Shown in pieces: positions 23,448-32,533 of a stretch of 51,848 nucleotides of DNA. Below the pieces are notes generated by a model. That model saw only the letters and a program-made list of their open reading frames with translations. It made no database searches and was not told where the DNA came from. Each line of letters starts with the position of its first letter. The first letter of the stretch is position 1. Made by a program: the position numbers and the translations under genes. The stretch is from Myxococcota bacterium (GTDB lineage Bacteria; Myxococcota_A; UBA9042; DTJE01): NCBI GenBank assembly GCA_017994695.1, contig JAGOKF010000019.1, forward strand, positions 1-51,848. Reading direction: 5' to 3'.

Positions 23448-24761
23448 ATGCGCATGGTGGTGAAGTTCGGCGGGTCCTCGCTGAAGAACCTCGCCAGGAT
23501 GCGACTGGCGGCCCGGAACCTGGCGGCCCTGCGGGCTGCGGGCCACGAGGTGCTGGCGGTGGTGTCGGCCATGGGGGATTCCACGAACCGGCTGGTCCGG
23601 ATGGGCCGCCGGGTCCATCCCGAAGGCCCCGTGGACCAGCACTACCTGCGCCTGCTGGCCACCGGCGAGAACACCTCGGCCCAGGTGCTGGCGATGGCCC
23701 TGGCCGCCGAGGGGTGCCGGGCCCAGGCCATTTCCTTCGATCACCCGGACTTCCCGCTGGTGGCGGCCCCGGGCCAGGCCGAGTCCCAGGTCCTGTCCTC
23801 CGGGAAGGTGAACGACCTGGTGGAGGTGCGGCTGGACGAGGAGGCCTGCGAGGACCGGTTCGCCCGCCTGGTGGAACCCTTGCTGCAGGCCCGGGTGATT
23901 CCCGTGCTGCCGGGCTTCTTCGTCCGGGACGGCGACTTCCACCTAGTGACCCTGGGCCGGGGCGGCAGCGACGTGTCGGCCTTCCTGGCGGGGCGCTTCG
24001 CCCGGGCCGACGAGGTGGTCATCGTCACCGACGTGGAGGGGGTGCTGACGGCCGATCCCCGCCTGGTCCGGGACGCCTCAGTGGTGGCCGAGATGGACGC
24101 CGCCCTGATGTCCGCCGTGGCCCAGCGGGGGGCCCAGGTGCTGCACCCGAACGCGCTGCGCTACAAGCCCGAGTCGACCGCCGCCCGGGTGGTCCACTTC
24201 CGTGCCCTGGGGCGAATGGCCGAGGGGACCCGCATCGTCGGCGCGGCCCGGACCCTGCTGGCCCTCCACCCGTCCCCCCTGACCCTGGTCCTGCTGTTCG
24301 GAGAGGGCATCTCCCGGCGCCTGGGTCTGCTGGCCCGCCTGGGGGAGTTCGCCGCGAAGCGGGGGGTGGCGATTCACGCCTCCACCTCGTCGGACAGCAT
24401 CGTGGGGATCTACGTCGAGCAGGACCACGGCGGCGGGATCGCCGAGGACCTCCACCGGGAGTTCGTGGGGCCCGGGAGGGATTTCCAGGAGATGGTCGTC
24501 ACCCGGGACGTCGCCGAGGTGCGGCTGTCCAATCCGGCCTTCATCAGCACCCACGGGGTGATCCGGGTCATCGCCGACACCCTCTACCAGGGCGGCCTGA
24601 ACATCGTCGAGATCGTGACGAGCCACGCGGACATCCACGTGTACTGCCAGTGGAACCAGGCGGAGACGGTCCGTCGCCTGCTGTCGGATCGACTGGGCAT
24701 CGAGGCGCGAAACGGACACCGGAACGGGGCGGCGCCCCGGCGGCCGTCGGGGAGGGAATGA
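23448..24761 (+). CDS. lysC: Aspartate kinase
   Basis: A 437-residue enzyme that phosphorylates aspartate, the first step toward lysine, threonine, methionine and diaminopimelate. The kinase signature 'VVKFGGSSL' (K6) opens the protein; 'LGRGGSDVSAFLAGRFARA' and 'VVIVTDVEGVLTADPRLV' are the ATP/aspartate-site blocks. The C-terminal roughly 150 residues form the ACT regulatory region ('AIHASTSSDSIVGIYVEQ', 'GLNIVEIVTSHADIHVYC'), so feedback inhibition by lysine or threonine is likely. GGGGAGG upstream supports ATG 23448; a second ATG lies two codons in. lysA follows after 4 bases. The last 15 residues are Arg/Gly/Pro-rich and variable. Confidence 0.95.
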   Translation: MRMVVKFGGSSLKNLARMRLAARNLAALRAAGHEVLAVVSAMGDSTNRLVRMGRRVHPEGPVDQHYLRLLATGENTSAQVLAMALAAEGCRAQAISFDHPDFPLVAAPGQAESQVLSSGKVNDLVEVRLDEEACEDRFARLVEPLLQARVIPVLPGFFVRDGDFHLVTLGRGGSDVSAFLAGRFARADEVVIVTDVEGVLTADPRLVRDASVVAEMDAALMSAVAQRGAQVLHPNALRYKPESTAARVVHFRALGRMAEGTRIVGAARTLLALHPSPLTLVLLFGEGISRRLGLLARLGEFAAKRGVAIHASTSSDSIVGIYVEQDHGGGIAEDLHREFVGPGRDFQEMVVTRDVAEVRLSNPAFISTHGVIRVIADTLYQGGLNIVEIVTSHADIHVYCQWNQAETVRRLLSDRLGIEARNGHRNGAAPRRPSGRE

Positions 24762-24765
24762 GGGA

Positions 24766-26010
24766 ATGGACTGCTTCCACCGGAAGGACGGACACCTGTG
24801 GTGCGAGGAGGTGCGGGTCACGGACCTGGCCGACCGTTTCGGGACCCCGCTCTACGTCTATTCGAAGCGGACCTTCGTCGAGCATTTCCGGAAGATCGAC
24901 GGCGCCTTCTCCGACGTGCCGCACCTGGTGTGCTACTCGGTGAAGGCGAACGGGAACCTGGGGATCCTCCGGGAACTGGGCCGCCTGGGGTCCGGCGCCG
25001 ACATCGTGTCGGGGGGCGAACTGGTGAAGGCCCGGAGGGCAGGCATCCCGGCCCATCGCATCGTCTATTCGGGCGTCGGCAAGACCCTCGAGGAACTGGC
25101 CCTGGCGGTCCGGGAGGGCATCCGGTGCGTCAACGTGGAGAACGTCGAGGAACTGAGGGTGCTGGACGAGGTCGCCCGGTCCCTCGGACGCCGGCAGGCG
25201 GTGGCCTTCCGAGTGAATCCGGACGTGGATGCCCATACCCACGCCCACCTGACGACCGGGCGCCGGGAGAACAAGTTCGGCATTCCCCTGGAGGAGGTCG
25301 GCCGGGCGGCGGAGATCGCCGCGGGACTGGAGGGCATCGAGGTGGCGGGCCTGGACATGCACATCGGGAGCCAGATCCTGACGCCGGAACCCTATCGCAA
25401 GGCCCTTCAGCAGGCTCGGCAGGTGGTGACCTTCCTGAGGGGCCGGGGCTTTTCCATCGGACACCTGGACATCGGCGGCGGCCTGGCCGTGCGCTATGAC
25501 ACCGAGCGGCCCATGACGGCCGACGAGTTCCACGAGGCCATCATCCACCTGGTGAAGGACCTGTCGGTCGAGTTGATCCTGGAGCCCGGGCGCTTCATCA
25601 TCGGTCCCGCCGGGGTCCTGGTCGGCGAGGTGATCTTCGTGAAGGAGGCGGGCGGAAGGCGGTTCGTGGTGCTCGACGCGGGCATGAACGACCTGATCCG
25701 GCCGGTCCTCTACGGGGCGCACCACCGCCTGGAGCCGGTGGTGGACCGCCCCGGGGACCCGGTGCGGTCGGACGTGGTGGGGCCGATCTGCGAGTCGGGG
25801 GACTTCCTGGGAAAGGACCGCCTGCTGCCCCCGCTGGTCCGGGGCGACCGGGTCGCGGCCTTCACGGCCGGGGCGTACGGATTCGCGATGTCCAGCCAGT
25901 ACAACCAGCGTCCCCGGGCCGCCGAGGTGCTGGTCGACGGCGCCGAGGCGACCCTGGTCCGGCGCCGGGAGACCTGGGAGGACCTGCTGGCGGCCGAGAT
26001 CGATCCCTGA
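24766..26010 (+). CDS. lysA: Diaminopimelate decarboxylase
   Basis: A 414-residue PLP enzyme of the alanine-racemase fold that decarboxylates meso-diaminopimelate to lysine. The PLP Lys is K60 in 'VCYSVKANGN'; other family motifs are 'GLDMHIGSQI', 'LDIGGGLAV', 'LILEPGRFI' and the catalytic 'GPICESGDF', with 'GAYGFAMSSQYNQRPRAAEV' at the end. It begins 4 bases after lysC with GAGGGA as ribosome site, so the pair is one operon coupling the first and last steps of lysine synthesis. Length is standard. Confidence 0.96.
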   Translation: MDCFHRKDGHLWCEEVRVTDLADRFGTPLYVYSKRTFVEHFRKIDGAFSDVPHLVCYSVKANGNLGILRELGRLGSGADIVSGGELVKARRAGIPAHRIVYSGVGKTLEELALAVREGIRCVNVENVEELRVLDEVARSLGRRQAVAFRVNPDVDAHTHAHLTTGRRENKFGIPLEEVGRAAEIAAGLEGIEVAGLDMHIGSQILTPEPYRKALQQARQVVTFLRGRGFSIGHLDIGGGLAVRYDTERPMTADEFHEAIIHLVKDLSVELILEPGRFIIGPAGVLVGEVIFVKEAGGRRFVVLDAGMNDLIRPVLYGAHHRLEPVVDRPGDPVRSDVVGPICESGDFLGKDRLLPPLVRGDRVAAFTAGAYGFAMSSQYNQRPRAAEVLVDGAEATLVRRRETWEDLLAAEIDP

Positions 26011-26141
26011 TGGCCCCGGATGCCCTGTTTCCCCGGCGGGTGCCTGGAATCGCCGGGACGCATCCACTGGATTCTGCCGGGACATCGGTGGCACAGGGTG
26101 TCATTTCCGGCGCTGCGGTCGGCCGGTCGAGAGGAGGCGAG

Positions 26142-27485
26142 ATGAAGGGATGGATCCGGTGGCTTCCGGTGCTGCTGCTGGCCTGGGCCGGCTGTGGAAC
26201 CGAGGACGGGGGATCGGGCGGTCGCCGGGGATTCCGGGTGGGCTACGCCGAGGCGGACATCACTCCGCCGGTGGGCACCCTGATGGGAGCCTACGGGCTG
26301 CCGGGAATCCACCGGGCCATGACGGGCGTCCACGATCCCCTGATGGCCCAGGCCGCCCTGTTGGCCAACGACGCCGGGGAGGCCTTCCTGATCCTGACCC
26401 TGGACGTGGCGGGATACCTGTGGGACTTCGGCGACTGGGGACCGGGGATCAAGGTCCTGCGGCAGTCCATCGCCCGGGCGCTTGAACCGGGGGTCTTGCT
26501 GGCCCCGGAGCACGTGATGGTCACCAGCAGCCACAGCCACGCGGCGACGGACCTGACGGGCTTCTACCAGGACATCGGCCAGGGTCCGGACCCCGCGCTG
26601 CTTCAGGAAATGCAGCGGACCCTGACGGCCCTGGCCGTCGCGGCGGCGGCCGATCTCCGGGACGCGAGCCTGCGGTTCGGCACCACCGATCTGCCCGGCT
26701 ACACGGCGAGGGACCAGGACTGCTCGCCAGTGCTGGACGAGTCGGTGGCCATCCTCCAGGCGGTGGATGCCGATGGGAAGGTGATCGTGACGCTGGCCAA
26801 CTACGCCAAGCACCCCACCATCGCCCCCGAGTCCAACCGCCTGGCCTCGGCGGACTTCGTCTGGGGATACCGGGACGAGATGCGGAAGGCCACCGGGGCG
26901 CCGGCGATGTTCCTCCAGGGCTTCGAGGCGGCGGTGCACGGGAAGTACAGTTTCCACGACGGCGAGGACGTCTGGGACCGGGTGCACGAGGTGGGGGCGG
27001 CCCTGGCCCGGGCGGTGATCGATGCGATGCCAACGATGGTCCCGGCGGAATCCTTCGGGATCGAGCACCGGGCGGCCACCTATTCCTGCACGGGCGACGA
27101 TTCGTTCCTGGTGGACTCGATCCTCTACCTGGACATGCCGAAACGCTACCTGACGCTGAACGACGACGGGTCCGTCACATTGCAGGAGATCGAGGTGTCG
27201 TGGCACCGCCTGGGCCCGGCGGAGTTCGTGGCCTTCCCGGGGGAGCCGTCCCCGGAATACGGGCTGATGGCGAAGGCGCGCATGGCCAGCCCGTTCCGGT
27301 TCGCGGTGGCCCTGGCCAACGACCAGACGGGCTACATCGTGGAGCCCGGGTCCGTGGCGAAGGATACCACCGGTCGCCTCGCGGGCTACGAGTTGCGCAT
27401 GGGAATCGGCGCCCAGGCGGGCCCGGCGGCCTGGGACGTTCTGGAGAGCCTGGGATGGTTCGCCCCCGGGGAGCCGGCGCCCTGA
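26142..27485 (+). CDS. Neutral/alkaline-ceramidase-like lipoprotein
   Basis: A 447-residue predicted lipoprotein (VLLLAWAGC, Cys18; GAGGAGG ribosome site). The mature protein matches the neutral/alkaline non-lysosomal ceramidase N-terminal family: 'VGYAEADITPPVGTLMG' at the start, 'VHDPLMAQAALL', 'VMVTSSHSHAATD' (zinc-site His cluster) and 'FVAFPGEPSPEYGLMAK'. Such enzymes release fatty acid from sphingolipids, but many bacterial members are uncharacterised and could act on other amides or esters. It lacks the immunoglobulin-like C-terminal domain of secreted ceramidases. A diverged relative is at 32534-34123. The gap 26011-26141 holds no gene or strong promoter. Confidence 0.82.
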   Translation: MKGWIRWLPVLLLAWAGCGTEDGGSGGRRGFRVGYAEADITPPVGTLMGAYGLPGIHRAMTGVHDPLMAQAALLANDAGEAFLILTLDVAGYLWDFGDWGPGIKVLRQSIARALEPGVLLAPEHVMVTSSHSHAATDLTGFYQDIGQGPDPALLQEMQRTLTALAVAAAADLRDASLRFGTTDLPGYTARDQDCSPVLDESVAILQAVDADGKVIVTLANYAKHPTIAPESNRLASADFVWGYRDEMRKATGAPAMFLQGFEAAVHGKYSFHDGEDVWDRVHEVGAALARAVIDAMPTMVPAESFGIEHRAATYSCTGDDSFLVDSILYLDMPKRYLTLNDDGSVTLQEIEVSWHRLGPAEFVAFPGEPSPEYGLMAKARMASPFRFAVALANDQTGYIVEPGSVAKDTTGRLAGYELRMGIGAQAGPAAWDVLESLGWFAPGEPAP

Positions 27486-27558
27486 CAAGGTCCTGGCCGG
27501 GTGTCGACGGCTCCGCCCCGTGGAATGCTTCGGGCCGGGATCGGCGGGAGGTGACGAA

Positions 27559-29991
27559 ATGCGCGGGTGGATCCTGGCGGCGCTGCTGGGCGTGCTGGCC
27601 TGCGGAGGAGGAGGGACGCCCCGATCCGACGACCTGCCGGGGACCGGGGACGAAGGACCGGCGGATCCGGCCCGGCCGGACCCGGGGCCGTCGGACCTCG
27701 GGGATCGGGAGGAGGGCCGGGAGGCCGGGGAGGTCCCGCCGGAGGATCTTCCCCCGGAGGTCCCGCCGGACTCCGATGTCGAGGCGGACGCAGGCCCGGG
27801 GGACGAAGGCGACCCGGATGCCGTGCCGCCCCCGACCGGGCCCCTGCGGGTGATCACCTTCAACCTCCGGACGGCATTCGGCGATTTCGACGAGAACGCC
27901 TGGGACCAGCGGAAGGCCCGGGTGGCGGACCTGGTGGCGAGGCACCGGCCGGACCTCCTGGGCACCCAGGAGGGCTGGGTCTTCCAGGTGGAGGACCTCC
28001 AGGCCGCCGTGCCGGGCTACGAGCGGGCCGGGATCTCCCGGACGGGGGGCGACCTCGAGGAGACCTGCTCGGTCCTCTGGCGGGCGGACCGGTTCGAGGC
28101 GGAGGACTCGGGGACCTTCTGGCTGGGGCCTGACCCTTCGGACCCGGCGACGGTCTTCGGGCCCGGGCAGGCCTATCCCCGGATCGCCACCTGGGTGCGC
28201 CTGCGTCCCCGGGACGGGTCGCCCCCGTTCCTGTTCCTGAACACGCACCTGGACATCTCGGCCCAGGACGCCGTCCGGGAGAAGTCGGCGGCCCTGCTGG
28301 CCCGGATGGCCATCGAGATCGGCGGGGGCCTTCCGGTCGTGCTGACGGGGGACTTCAACACCGGGCCCCGGACCCTTCCCTGGGAGATCCTGACCGGAGC
28401 CGCCGCCTGGGAGGGCACCCGGGGGGACTTCACCGACTCGTGGGTGGAACTGGGGCTTCCCGAGGCGGGGACCTTCCACGGCTTCCGGGGGACCTCCACC
28501 GGGGCGCGGATCGACTGGGTGATGCACCGGGGGGGCTTCCGGGCGACCGAGGCCCGCATCCTGGCGGAAGCCGCTCCCGACGGCCTCTGGCCCTCGGATC
28601 ATTTCCCGGTCCTGGCGGTGCTGGAACGGGCCGATCCGCCTCCCCCGTCCTGGTGGGCCGGTCTCGGTCCGAGGGGCCGCCCCCTGCAGGAGATGCTGGG
28701 GGTGTCATCCCACATGGCCCAGGGGCCATGGCCGGACGCCGAGCGGGACTTCGAACTGGCCCGGTACGCCGCCCTGGGCGGGGTCCGGGTGCGCAACGAC
28801 TTCCTCTGGCAGTGGATCGAGCCCCGGCCCGGGGAGTTCGACTTCACGGCGGTGGAGGCGGGGGTGGACGGGGTCCTGGCATCGGGGGGCCGGGTGACCG
28901 CGATCCTGGACTACGGGGTCGGGTGGGCGATGCCCGACGGGAACCCCGGGTCCATCGACCCGGAGGCGTTCGGGACCTACGCCGGGGCCCTGGCCGGTCA
29001 TTTCTGTGGCCGCATCGGGGACTTCGAGGTCTGGAACGAGCCCAACCTGGACCTCTTCTGGCCCCCGGTTCCCGATCCGGCGCGCTACGGGGCGCTGCTC
29101 CGGGCGGCCCACCGGGCCGTGAAGGCCGCCTGCCCCGGGGCCCGGGTGCTGGTGGGGGGCATGGCCCCGGTGGACATGATGCTGGAGTGGCCATTCCTGC
29201 GGGAACTGGGGCAGGCCTGGCCGGACCTCTGCGATCACTTCGACGTGCTGGCGATCCACCCCTACACGGTGGACCAGGGGGCGTCGCCGGAGATGGACGT
29301 GCGCCTGGAAGGGGGAGGCTACCTGTTCCCGGGACAGGCGGCGATGACCGCGATGGCCCGGGACCGCTTGGCCGAATGGGGTTGTCCAGACCGGCCGATC
29401 CAGTTCACCGAGATGGGCTGGCCGTCCTACACCGTGTCGGAGGAGGACCAGGGACGGTGGCTGGCCCGGAGTTTTTTGCTGGCCGCCCGGGACGGAGTCG
29501 AGGGGTGGTTCTGGTACACCTTCTGGGACGGGGAGCCCACTACGACGGGACCCCGGCCCCACGAGAACTACTTCGGCCTCTTCGGCTGGCCCTTCGATCC
29601 CGTGGATCCCCGGCGTCCCAAGCCGTCCTGGCGGGCCTTCGAGGCGCTGGCCACGGTGCTGGGGGAGGCCCGATTCGCCCGGGACGCCTCGGCGATGCTG
29701 GGGCTGCCCGACGACGTGTCGGCCCTGGCGTTCCTCCGGGAGGACGGGGGCCTGCTGCTGGCCGCCTGGGACGGCCGGGACATGCCAGACGTCGGCCCCG
29801 ACGGCGTCGGTCCCGGCGGGCCCGGGACCACCCACGAACTGGCGCTGTCCCTCCCCCCCGGCACCCGGACGGTGCGCCTCTGGAGGCTGGACGGAACACC
29901 GCCCGAGGACCGGGACCCATCGGGGAGCCTGACCCTGCGGCTGGAGCCGACCGTGCAGGTGGTGGAGGTTCCCGGGGGATCGGCGCGGTGA
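27559..29991 (+). CDS. EEP nuclease/phosphatase-glycoside hydrolase (clan GH-A) fusion lipoprotein
   Basis: An 810-residue lipoprotein (LLGVLAC, Cys15, then GGGG) with an acidic Pro/Asp/Gly tether to about residue 93. Residues 96-358 form an endonuclease/exonuclease/phosphatase domain with all signature elements: 'VITFNLR', 'LGTQEGW', 'LNTHLDI', 'LTGDFNTG', 'RIDWVM' and 'SDHFPVLAVL'. Residues 370 to about 690 form a TIM-barrel glycosidase with the GH-A acid/base in 'FEVWNEPN' (E494) and a likely nucleophile in 'IQFTEMGWP' (E618); 'LWQWIEPRPGEFDF' is the typical start of a GH5/GH39-like barrel. The last roughly 100 residues look like a beta-sandwich. Both enzymes appear intact. GGGAGGTGACGAA precedes the ATG; it lies 73 bases after the ceramidase-like gene. 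Confidence 0.88.
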   Translation: MRGWILAALLGVLACGGGGTPRSDDLPGTGDEGPADPARPDPGPSDLGDREEGREAGEVPPEDLPPEVPPDSDVEADAGPGDEGDPDAVPPPTGPLRVITFNLRTAFGDFDENAWDQRKARVADLVARHRPDLLGTQEGWVFQVEDLQAAVPGYERAGISRTGGDLEETCSVLWRADRFEAEDSGTFWLGPDPSDPATVFGPGQAYPRIATWVRLRPRDGSPPFLFLNTHLDISAQDAVREKSAALLARMAIEIGGGLPVVLTGDFNTGPRTLPWEILTGAAAWEGTRGDFTDSWVELGLPEAGTFHGFRGTSTGARIDWVMHRGGFRATEARILAEAAPDGLWPSDHFPVLAVLERADPPPPSWWAGLGPRGRPLQEMLGVSSHMAQGPWPDAERDFELARYAALGGVRVRNDFLWQWIEPRPGEFDFTAVEAGVDGVLASGGRVTAILDYGVGWAMPDGNPGSIDPEAFGTYAGALAGHFCGRIGDFEVWNEPNLDLFWPPVPDPARYGALLRAAHRAVKAACPGARVLVGGMAPVDMMLEWPFLRELGQAWPDLCDHFDVLAIHPYTVDQGASPEMDVRLEGGGYLFPGQAAMTAMARDRLAEWGCPDRPIQFTEMGWPSYTVSEEDQGRWLARSFLLAARDGVEGWFWYTFWDGEPTTTGPRPHENYFGLFGWPFDPVDPRRPKPSWRAFEALATVLGEARFARDASAMLGLPDDVSALAFLREDGGLLLAAWDGRDMPDVGPDGVGPGGPGTTHELALSLPPGTRTVRLWRLDGTPPEDRDPSGSLTLRLEPTVQVVEVPGGSAR

Positions 29992-29992
29992 C

Positions 29993-30021
29993 CCGGGGAT
30001 TCCGCCGATGGCGGTTCCCGG
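29993..30021. terminator. Imperfect hairpin between convergent genes
   Basis: CCGGG-GATT-CCGCC / GGCGG-TT-CCCGG with a three-base loop sits directly after the fusion-hydrolase stop and before the convergent aminotransferase end. A second inverted repeat (TCCCGGACCCGGGA) follows. No U-tract is present, so termination is plausible rather than shown. Confidence 0.3.
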
Positions 30022-30052
30022 ACCCGGGATCGGACCGCGGTTCCGGCAGGGT

Positions 30053-31261
30053 TCAGAGCCCCTCGGCCAGGAAGCCCGTCAGGACGTCGGCCAGCCGCCG
30101 GTACTGGGTCGGGTGGTTGTAGATCTGGGCGGACACCCGCAGCAGCCGCCTTGGGGGATGCGGCCAGGCCATCACCGGGACCTCGATCCGTGCCCGTTCC
30201 TGGAGGGCCTCCTGGAGGGGGTCCAGGCCCAGGGGAGGTCGCCCCTCCCGTCCCGCCGGCCGATCGGGCAGCGGCACCGACGCCAGCGACCCGATCATGG
30301 AGTCCGGGGCCGGGGCGGAGACCCCCAGGGCGGCGCACAGCAGGTCCCGGGCCCGGATCGCCAGGGTCCGGTTGCGTTCCATCAGGGCCGGCCAGCCCCC
30401 CGGGAACAGCGAGCCCAGGAAGTCGATGGCCGCGGGAACCGACAGCCAGGCCGTCGGGTCGCCGGTCCCCACCCAGTCGAACTCCATCAGGAACCGCGAC
30501 CGATCGGTGCGCCGGGAGGTCGCCCCATGGCTGACCACCACCGGGCGAACGGCGTCCCTGCGGTCCGGGCGCACCCACAGGAAGCCGGCTCCTTTCGGCG
30601 AACAGAGCCACTTGTGACAGTTCCCCGTGTAGCAGGCGGCTCCCAGGGACCGAAGATCCAGGGGCACCATGCCCGGGGCGTGGGCCCCGTCCACCAGCAC
30701 GTCGATGTCCCGGGCCTGCAGTTCCTTCACGATGTCCGCGATGGGAAGCACGAGCCCGGTGGGGCTGGTCACGTGGTCCACCAGGGCCAGCCGCGTGTCG
30801 GGGGTCGCCGCTTCCAGCAGCGCCTCCACGACCTCTCGGGGATCGGACAGGGGGAACGGGATCCGGGCCACGATCACCCGCGCCCCCGTGCGGGCGGCGA
30901 CGTCCTCGAGGGCGTTGCGGCAGGCGCCGTAGGCGTGGTCGGTGACCAGCAGGGCCTGGCCGGGTCGCGGGGACAGGGACCGCAACACCGCGTTGACCGC
31001 CGTCGTCGCGTTGGGCACGAAGGCGAGTCCCTCGGGGTCCGCTCCGACGAAGGCCGCCAGGGCTCGCCGGGCCTCGTCCAGCATCCCTTCGTAGTCGTTG
31101 TCCAGGAACCGGACCGGCTGCCGCTCCAGCCGGCGACGCAAAGAGGCCTGGACCTCCAGCACCGGCCCGGGGCAGGCCCCGAAGGACCCGTGGTTCAGGT
31201 AGTCCCACGCCGGGTCCAGCAGGAACGGTCCGGGCACCGAACGAAGGTCGTGGTCGGACAT
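30053..31261 (-). CDS. Class V PLP aminotransferase, isopenicillin-N-epimerase-like
   Basis: A 402-residue PLP enzyme of the cysteine-desulfurase/CefD group. Motifs: 'YLNHGSFGACPGPV' (CefD-like N-terminus), 'FVPNATTAVNAVLRSL', 'VDGAHAPGMVPLDL' (PLP Asp) and the PLP Lys K217 in 'GNCHKWLCSPKGAGFLWV'. The 'NHGSFG' start and 'CHKW' context fit the epimerase/hercynylcysteine-lyase-like subgroup better than NifS/SufS; the reaction cannot be assigned. ATG 31261 has GGGGAGGGCCCG upstream; the longer frame to 31354 runs into the tRNA and is rejected. It lies downstream of tRNA-Leu. Confidence 0.87.
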   Translation of the reverse strand: MSDHDLRSVPGPFLLDPAWDYLNHGSFGACPGPVLEVQASLRRRLERQPVRFLDNDYEGMLDEARRALAAFVGADPEGLAFVPNATTAVNAVLRSLSPRPGQALLVTDHAYGACRNALEDVAARTGARVIVARIPFPLSDPREVVEALLEAATPDTRLALVDHVTSPTGLVLPIADIVKELQARDIDVLVDGAHAPGMVPLDLRSLGAACYTGNCHKWLCSPKGAGFLWVRPDRRDAVRPVVVSHGATSRRTDRSRFLMEFDWVGTGDPTAWLSVPAAIDFLGSLFPGGWPALMERNRTLAIRARDLLCAALGVSAPAPDSMIGSLASVPLPDRPAGREGRPPLGLDPLQEALQERARIEVPVMAWPHPPRRLLRVSAQIYNHPTQYRRLADVLTGFLAEGL

Positions 31262-31327
31262 CGGGCCCTCCCCGAACGGAGCCAGGCGACCCCCGCATCG
31301 GATTTCCGGAGGCCCGCCGGAAGCCGG

Positions 31328-31410
31328 TGCCGGGGGCGGGGCTCGAACCCGCACGTCCTTCGGGACAGGGGATTTTAAGTCCCCCGCGTCTGCCGTTTCG
31401 CCACCCCGGC
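31328..31410 (-). tRNA. tRNA-Leu (anticodon UAA)
   Basis: On the minus strand the acceptor stem GCCGGGG pairs with CCCCGGC and the discriminator is A. The D-arm TGGCGAAACGGCAGACGC is typical of leucine tRNAs. The anticodon stem is GGGGA/TCCCC with loop CTTAAAA, giving anticodon TAA. A long variable arm GTCC-CGAA-GGAC marks a class II tRNA, and the T-arm is GCGGG-TTCGAGC-CCCGC. The CCA end is not encoded. It lies 17 bases after the SGNH-like gene. Confidence 0.96.
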
Positions 31411-31427
31411 GGCAGGGGGATTATGCC

Positions 31428-32465
31428 TCAGGGGCCTTCCCCCGGGGAGTCCAGCAGGAAGCCCCCGAGGGGGCCGTCCAGCAGGAAGGAGGCGAGGCGG
31501 GCGCTGGCGTCCTGGGTGGGATGGTCCAGGTCGGGGCCGAAGTCCTCGTCGGTCAGGGGATGGTCCAGGGAGAGGTCCAGCCACGGGATGCCCCGGGGAG
31601 CCAGCCGGGACTCGAGCCAGCGGGCGAAGCGGCCCAGGGTGCCTTCCCGGGCGGCCGGGGTGATGCTTCCCTTCATCCGCGGGTAGAGCAGCACCCGGAC
31701 CTCCAGGCCCCGTCGCTGCCAGTCGTCCAGCAGGGCCTCCAGAGCGGCGGCGTCCTCGGGGTTCACGAGCCGGTCCCCGCCCCGCTCGATGTAGCCCTGG
31801 AACCAGGACACCCGATCGGCGCGGCGGGACTCCGACCGGGCCTCCGGGTCCCGGCTCACGAGGGCCTTCAGGGCCTCCCGGAGGTCGGGTCGGCCCCGCC
31901 AGGCCCAGAGGGGGCTCCGGCGGAGCGCCCGGTACAGACGCCGGGCCAGGTAGTGGCGGTTGTATTCCGTCAGACCCTCCCGGGCCGCGTCTTCCAGGAA
32001 GTCCTCTGCCTGCCACGCCCGGGCCGGGAGGTTCACCACCGGGTCGTCGTCGGGACCCAGGCGGCGGAAGTCCCACCACTGGGTCACCAGCAGCACCTTC
32101 CGGGGGAGGTGCCGGCCCGGAGGATGGGATCCGTCCAGCCACGGGACGATCCGGTGCCGGTGCAGGAACTCGTAGGACGCCGCGTGACCCCAGTCCATCG
32201 GCAGCGGTACGACCCGGACCCGGCCGCCGGTGCGTTCCTCGACCTGTCGGCGGACCTCGAAGAAGGATCGGAGGTGGCTCGACCCGTAGATCAGGACATC
32301 GGCTCCCCCCTCGTCCAGCAGCGCCAGCCCGTCGTCCAGTTCCGGGGGGTTGGGAGGGGGAAGCCAGGCCGCCAGCAGGCGGTCGATGGCCACGACGGTC
32401 ACCAGGGCGGACCCGGCCACCCACGCCAGGGAGGACCAGGGAATGCGGGACGCCGAGGAGTTCAT
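31428..32465 (-). CDS. Membrane-anchored SGNH-hydrolase-like protein
   Basis: A 345-residue protein with one N-terminal transmembrane helix (about 12-34) and an extracytoplasmic domain. 'DVLIYGSSHLRSFFE' looks like an SGNH block I (GxS with a second Ser), and near the C-terminus 'DLDHPTQDASARLASFL' fits block V (DxxH). Related single-pass proteins (DltD/AlgX/DUF1574-type) take part in O-acylation of surface glycans, but no MBOAT partner is present here. Ribosome site AGGTC is weak. The internal helical region is Arg-rich. Family assignment is tentative. Confidence 0.72.
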   Translation of the reverse strand: MNSSASRIPWSSLAWVAGSALVTVVAIDRLLAAWLPPPNPPELDDGLALLDEGGADVLIYGSSHLRSFFEVRRQVEERTGGRVRVVPLPMDWGHAASYEFLHRHRIVPWLDGSHPPGRHLPRKVLLVTQWWDFRRLGPDDDPVVNLPARAWQAEDFLEDAAREGLTEYNRHYLARRLYRALRRSPLWAWRGRPDLREALKALVSRDPEARSESRRADRVSWFQGYIERGGDRLVNPEDAAALEALLDDWQRRGLEVRVLLYPRMKGSITPAAREGTLGRFARWLESRLAPRGIPWLDLSLDHPLTDEDFGPDLDHPTQDASARLASFLLDGPLGGFLLDSPGEGP

Positions 32466-32533
32466 CGGATCGACAGACCTGGGCCCGCTCCAGTGTCGGC
32501 CCGGGAGGCGGGCCTGTCAAAGAAACGACCGGG

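Noticed and set aside
23105-23584. Minus-strand frame across the lysC upstream gap
   Set aside because: Part of it reads like protein, but it overlaps the ends of two strong plus-strand genes and lacks a ribosome site.
31328-31427. tRNA-Leu as an integration site of a mobile element
   Set aside because: No integrase, no direct repeat of the tRNA 3' end and no change in composition on either side.
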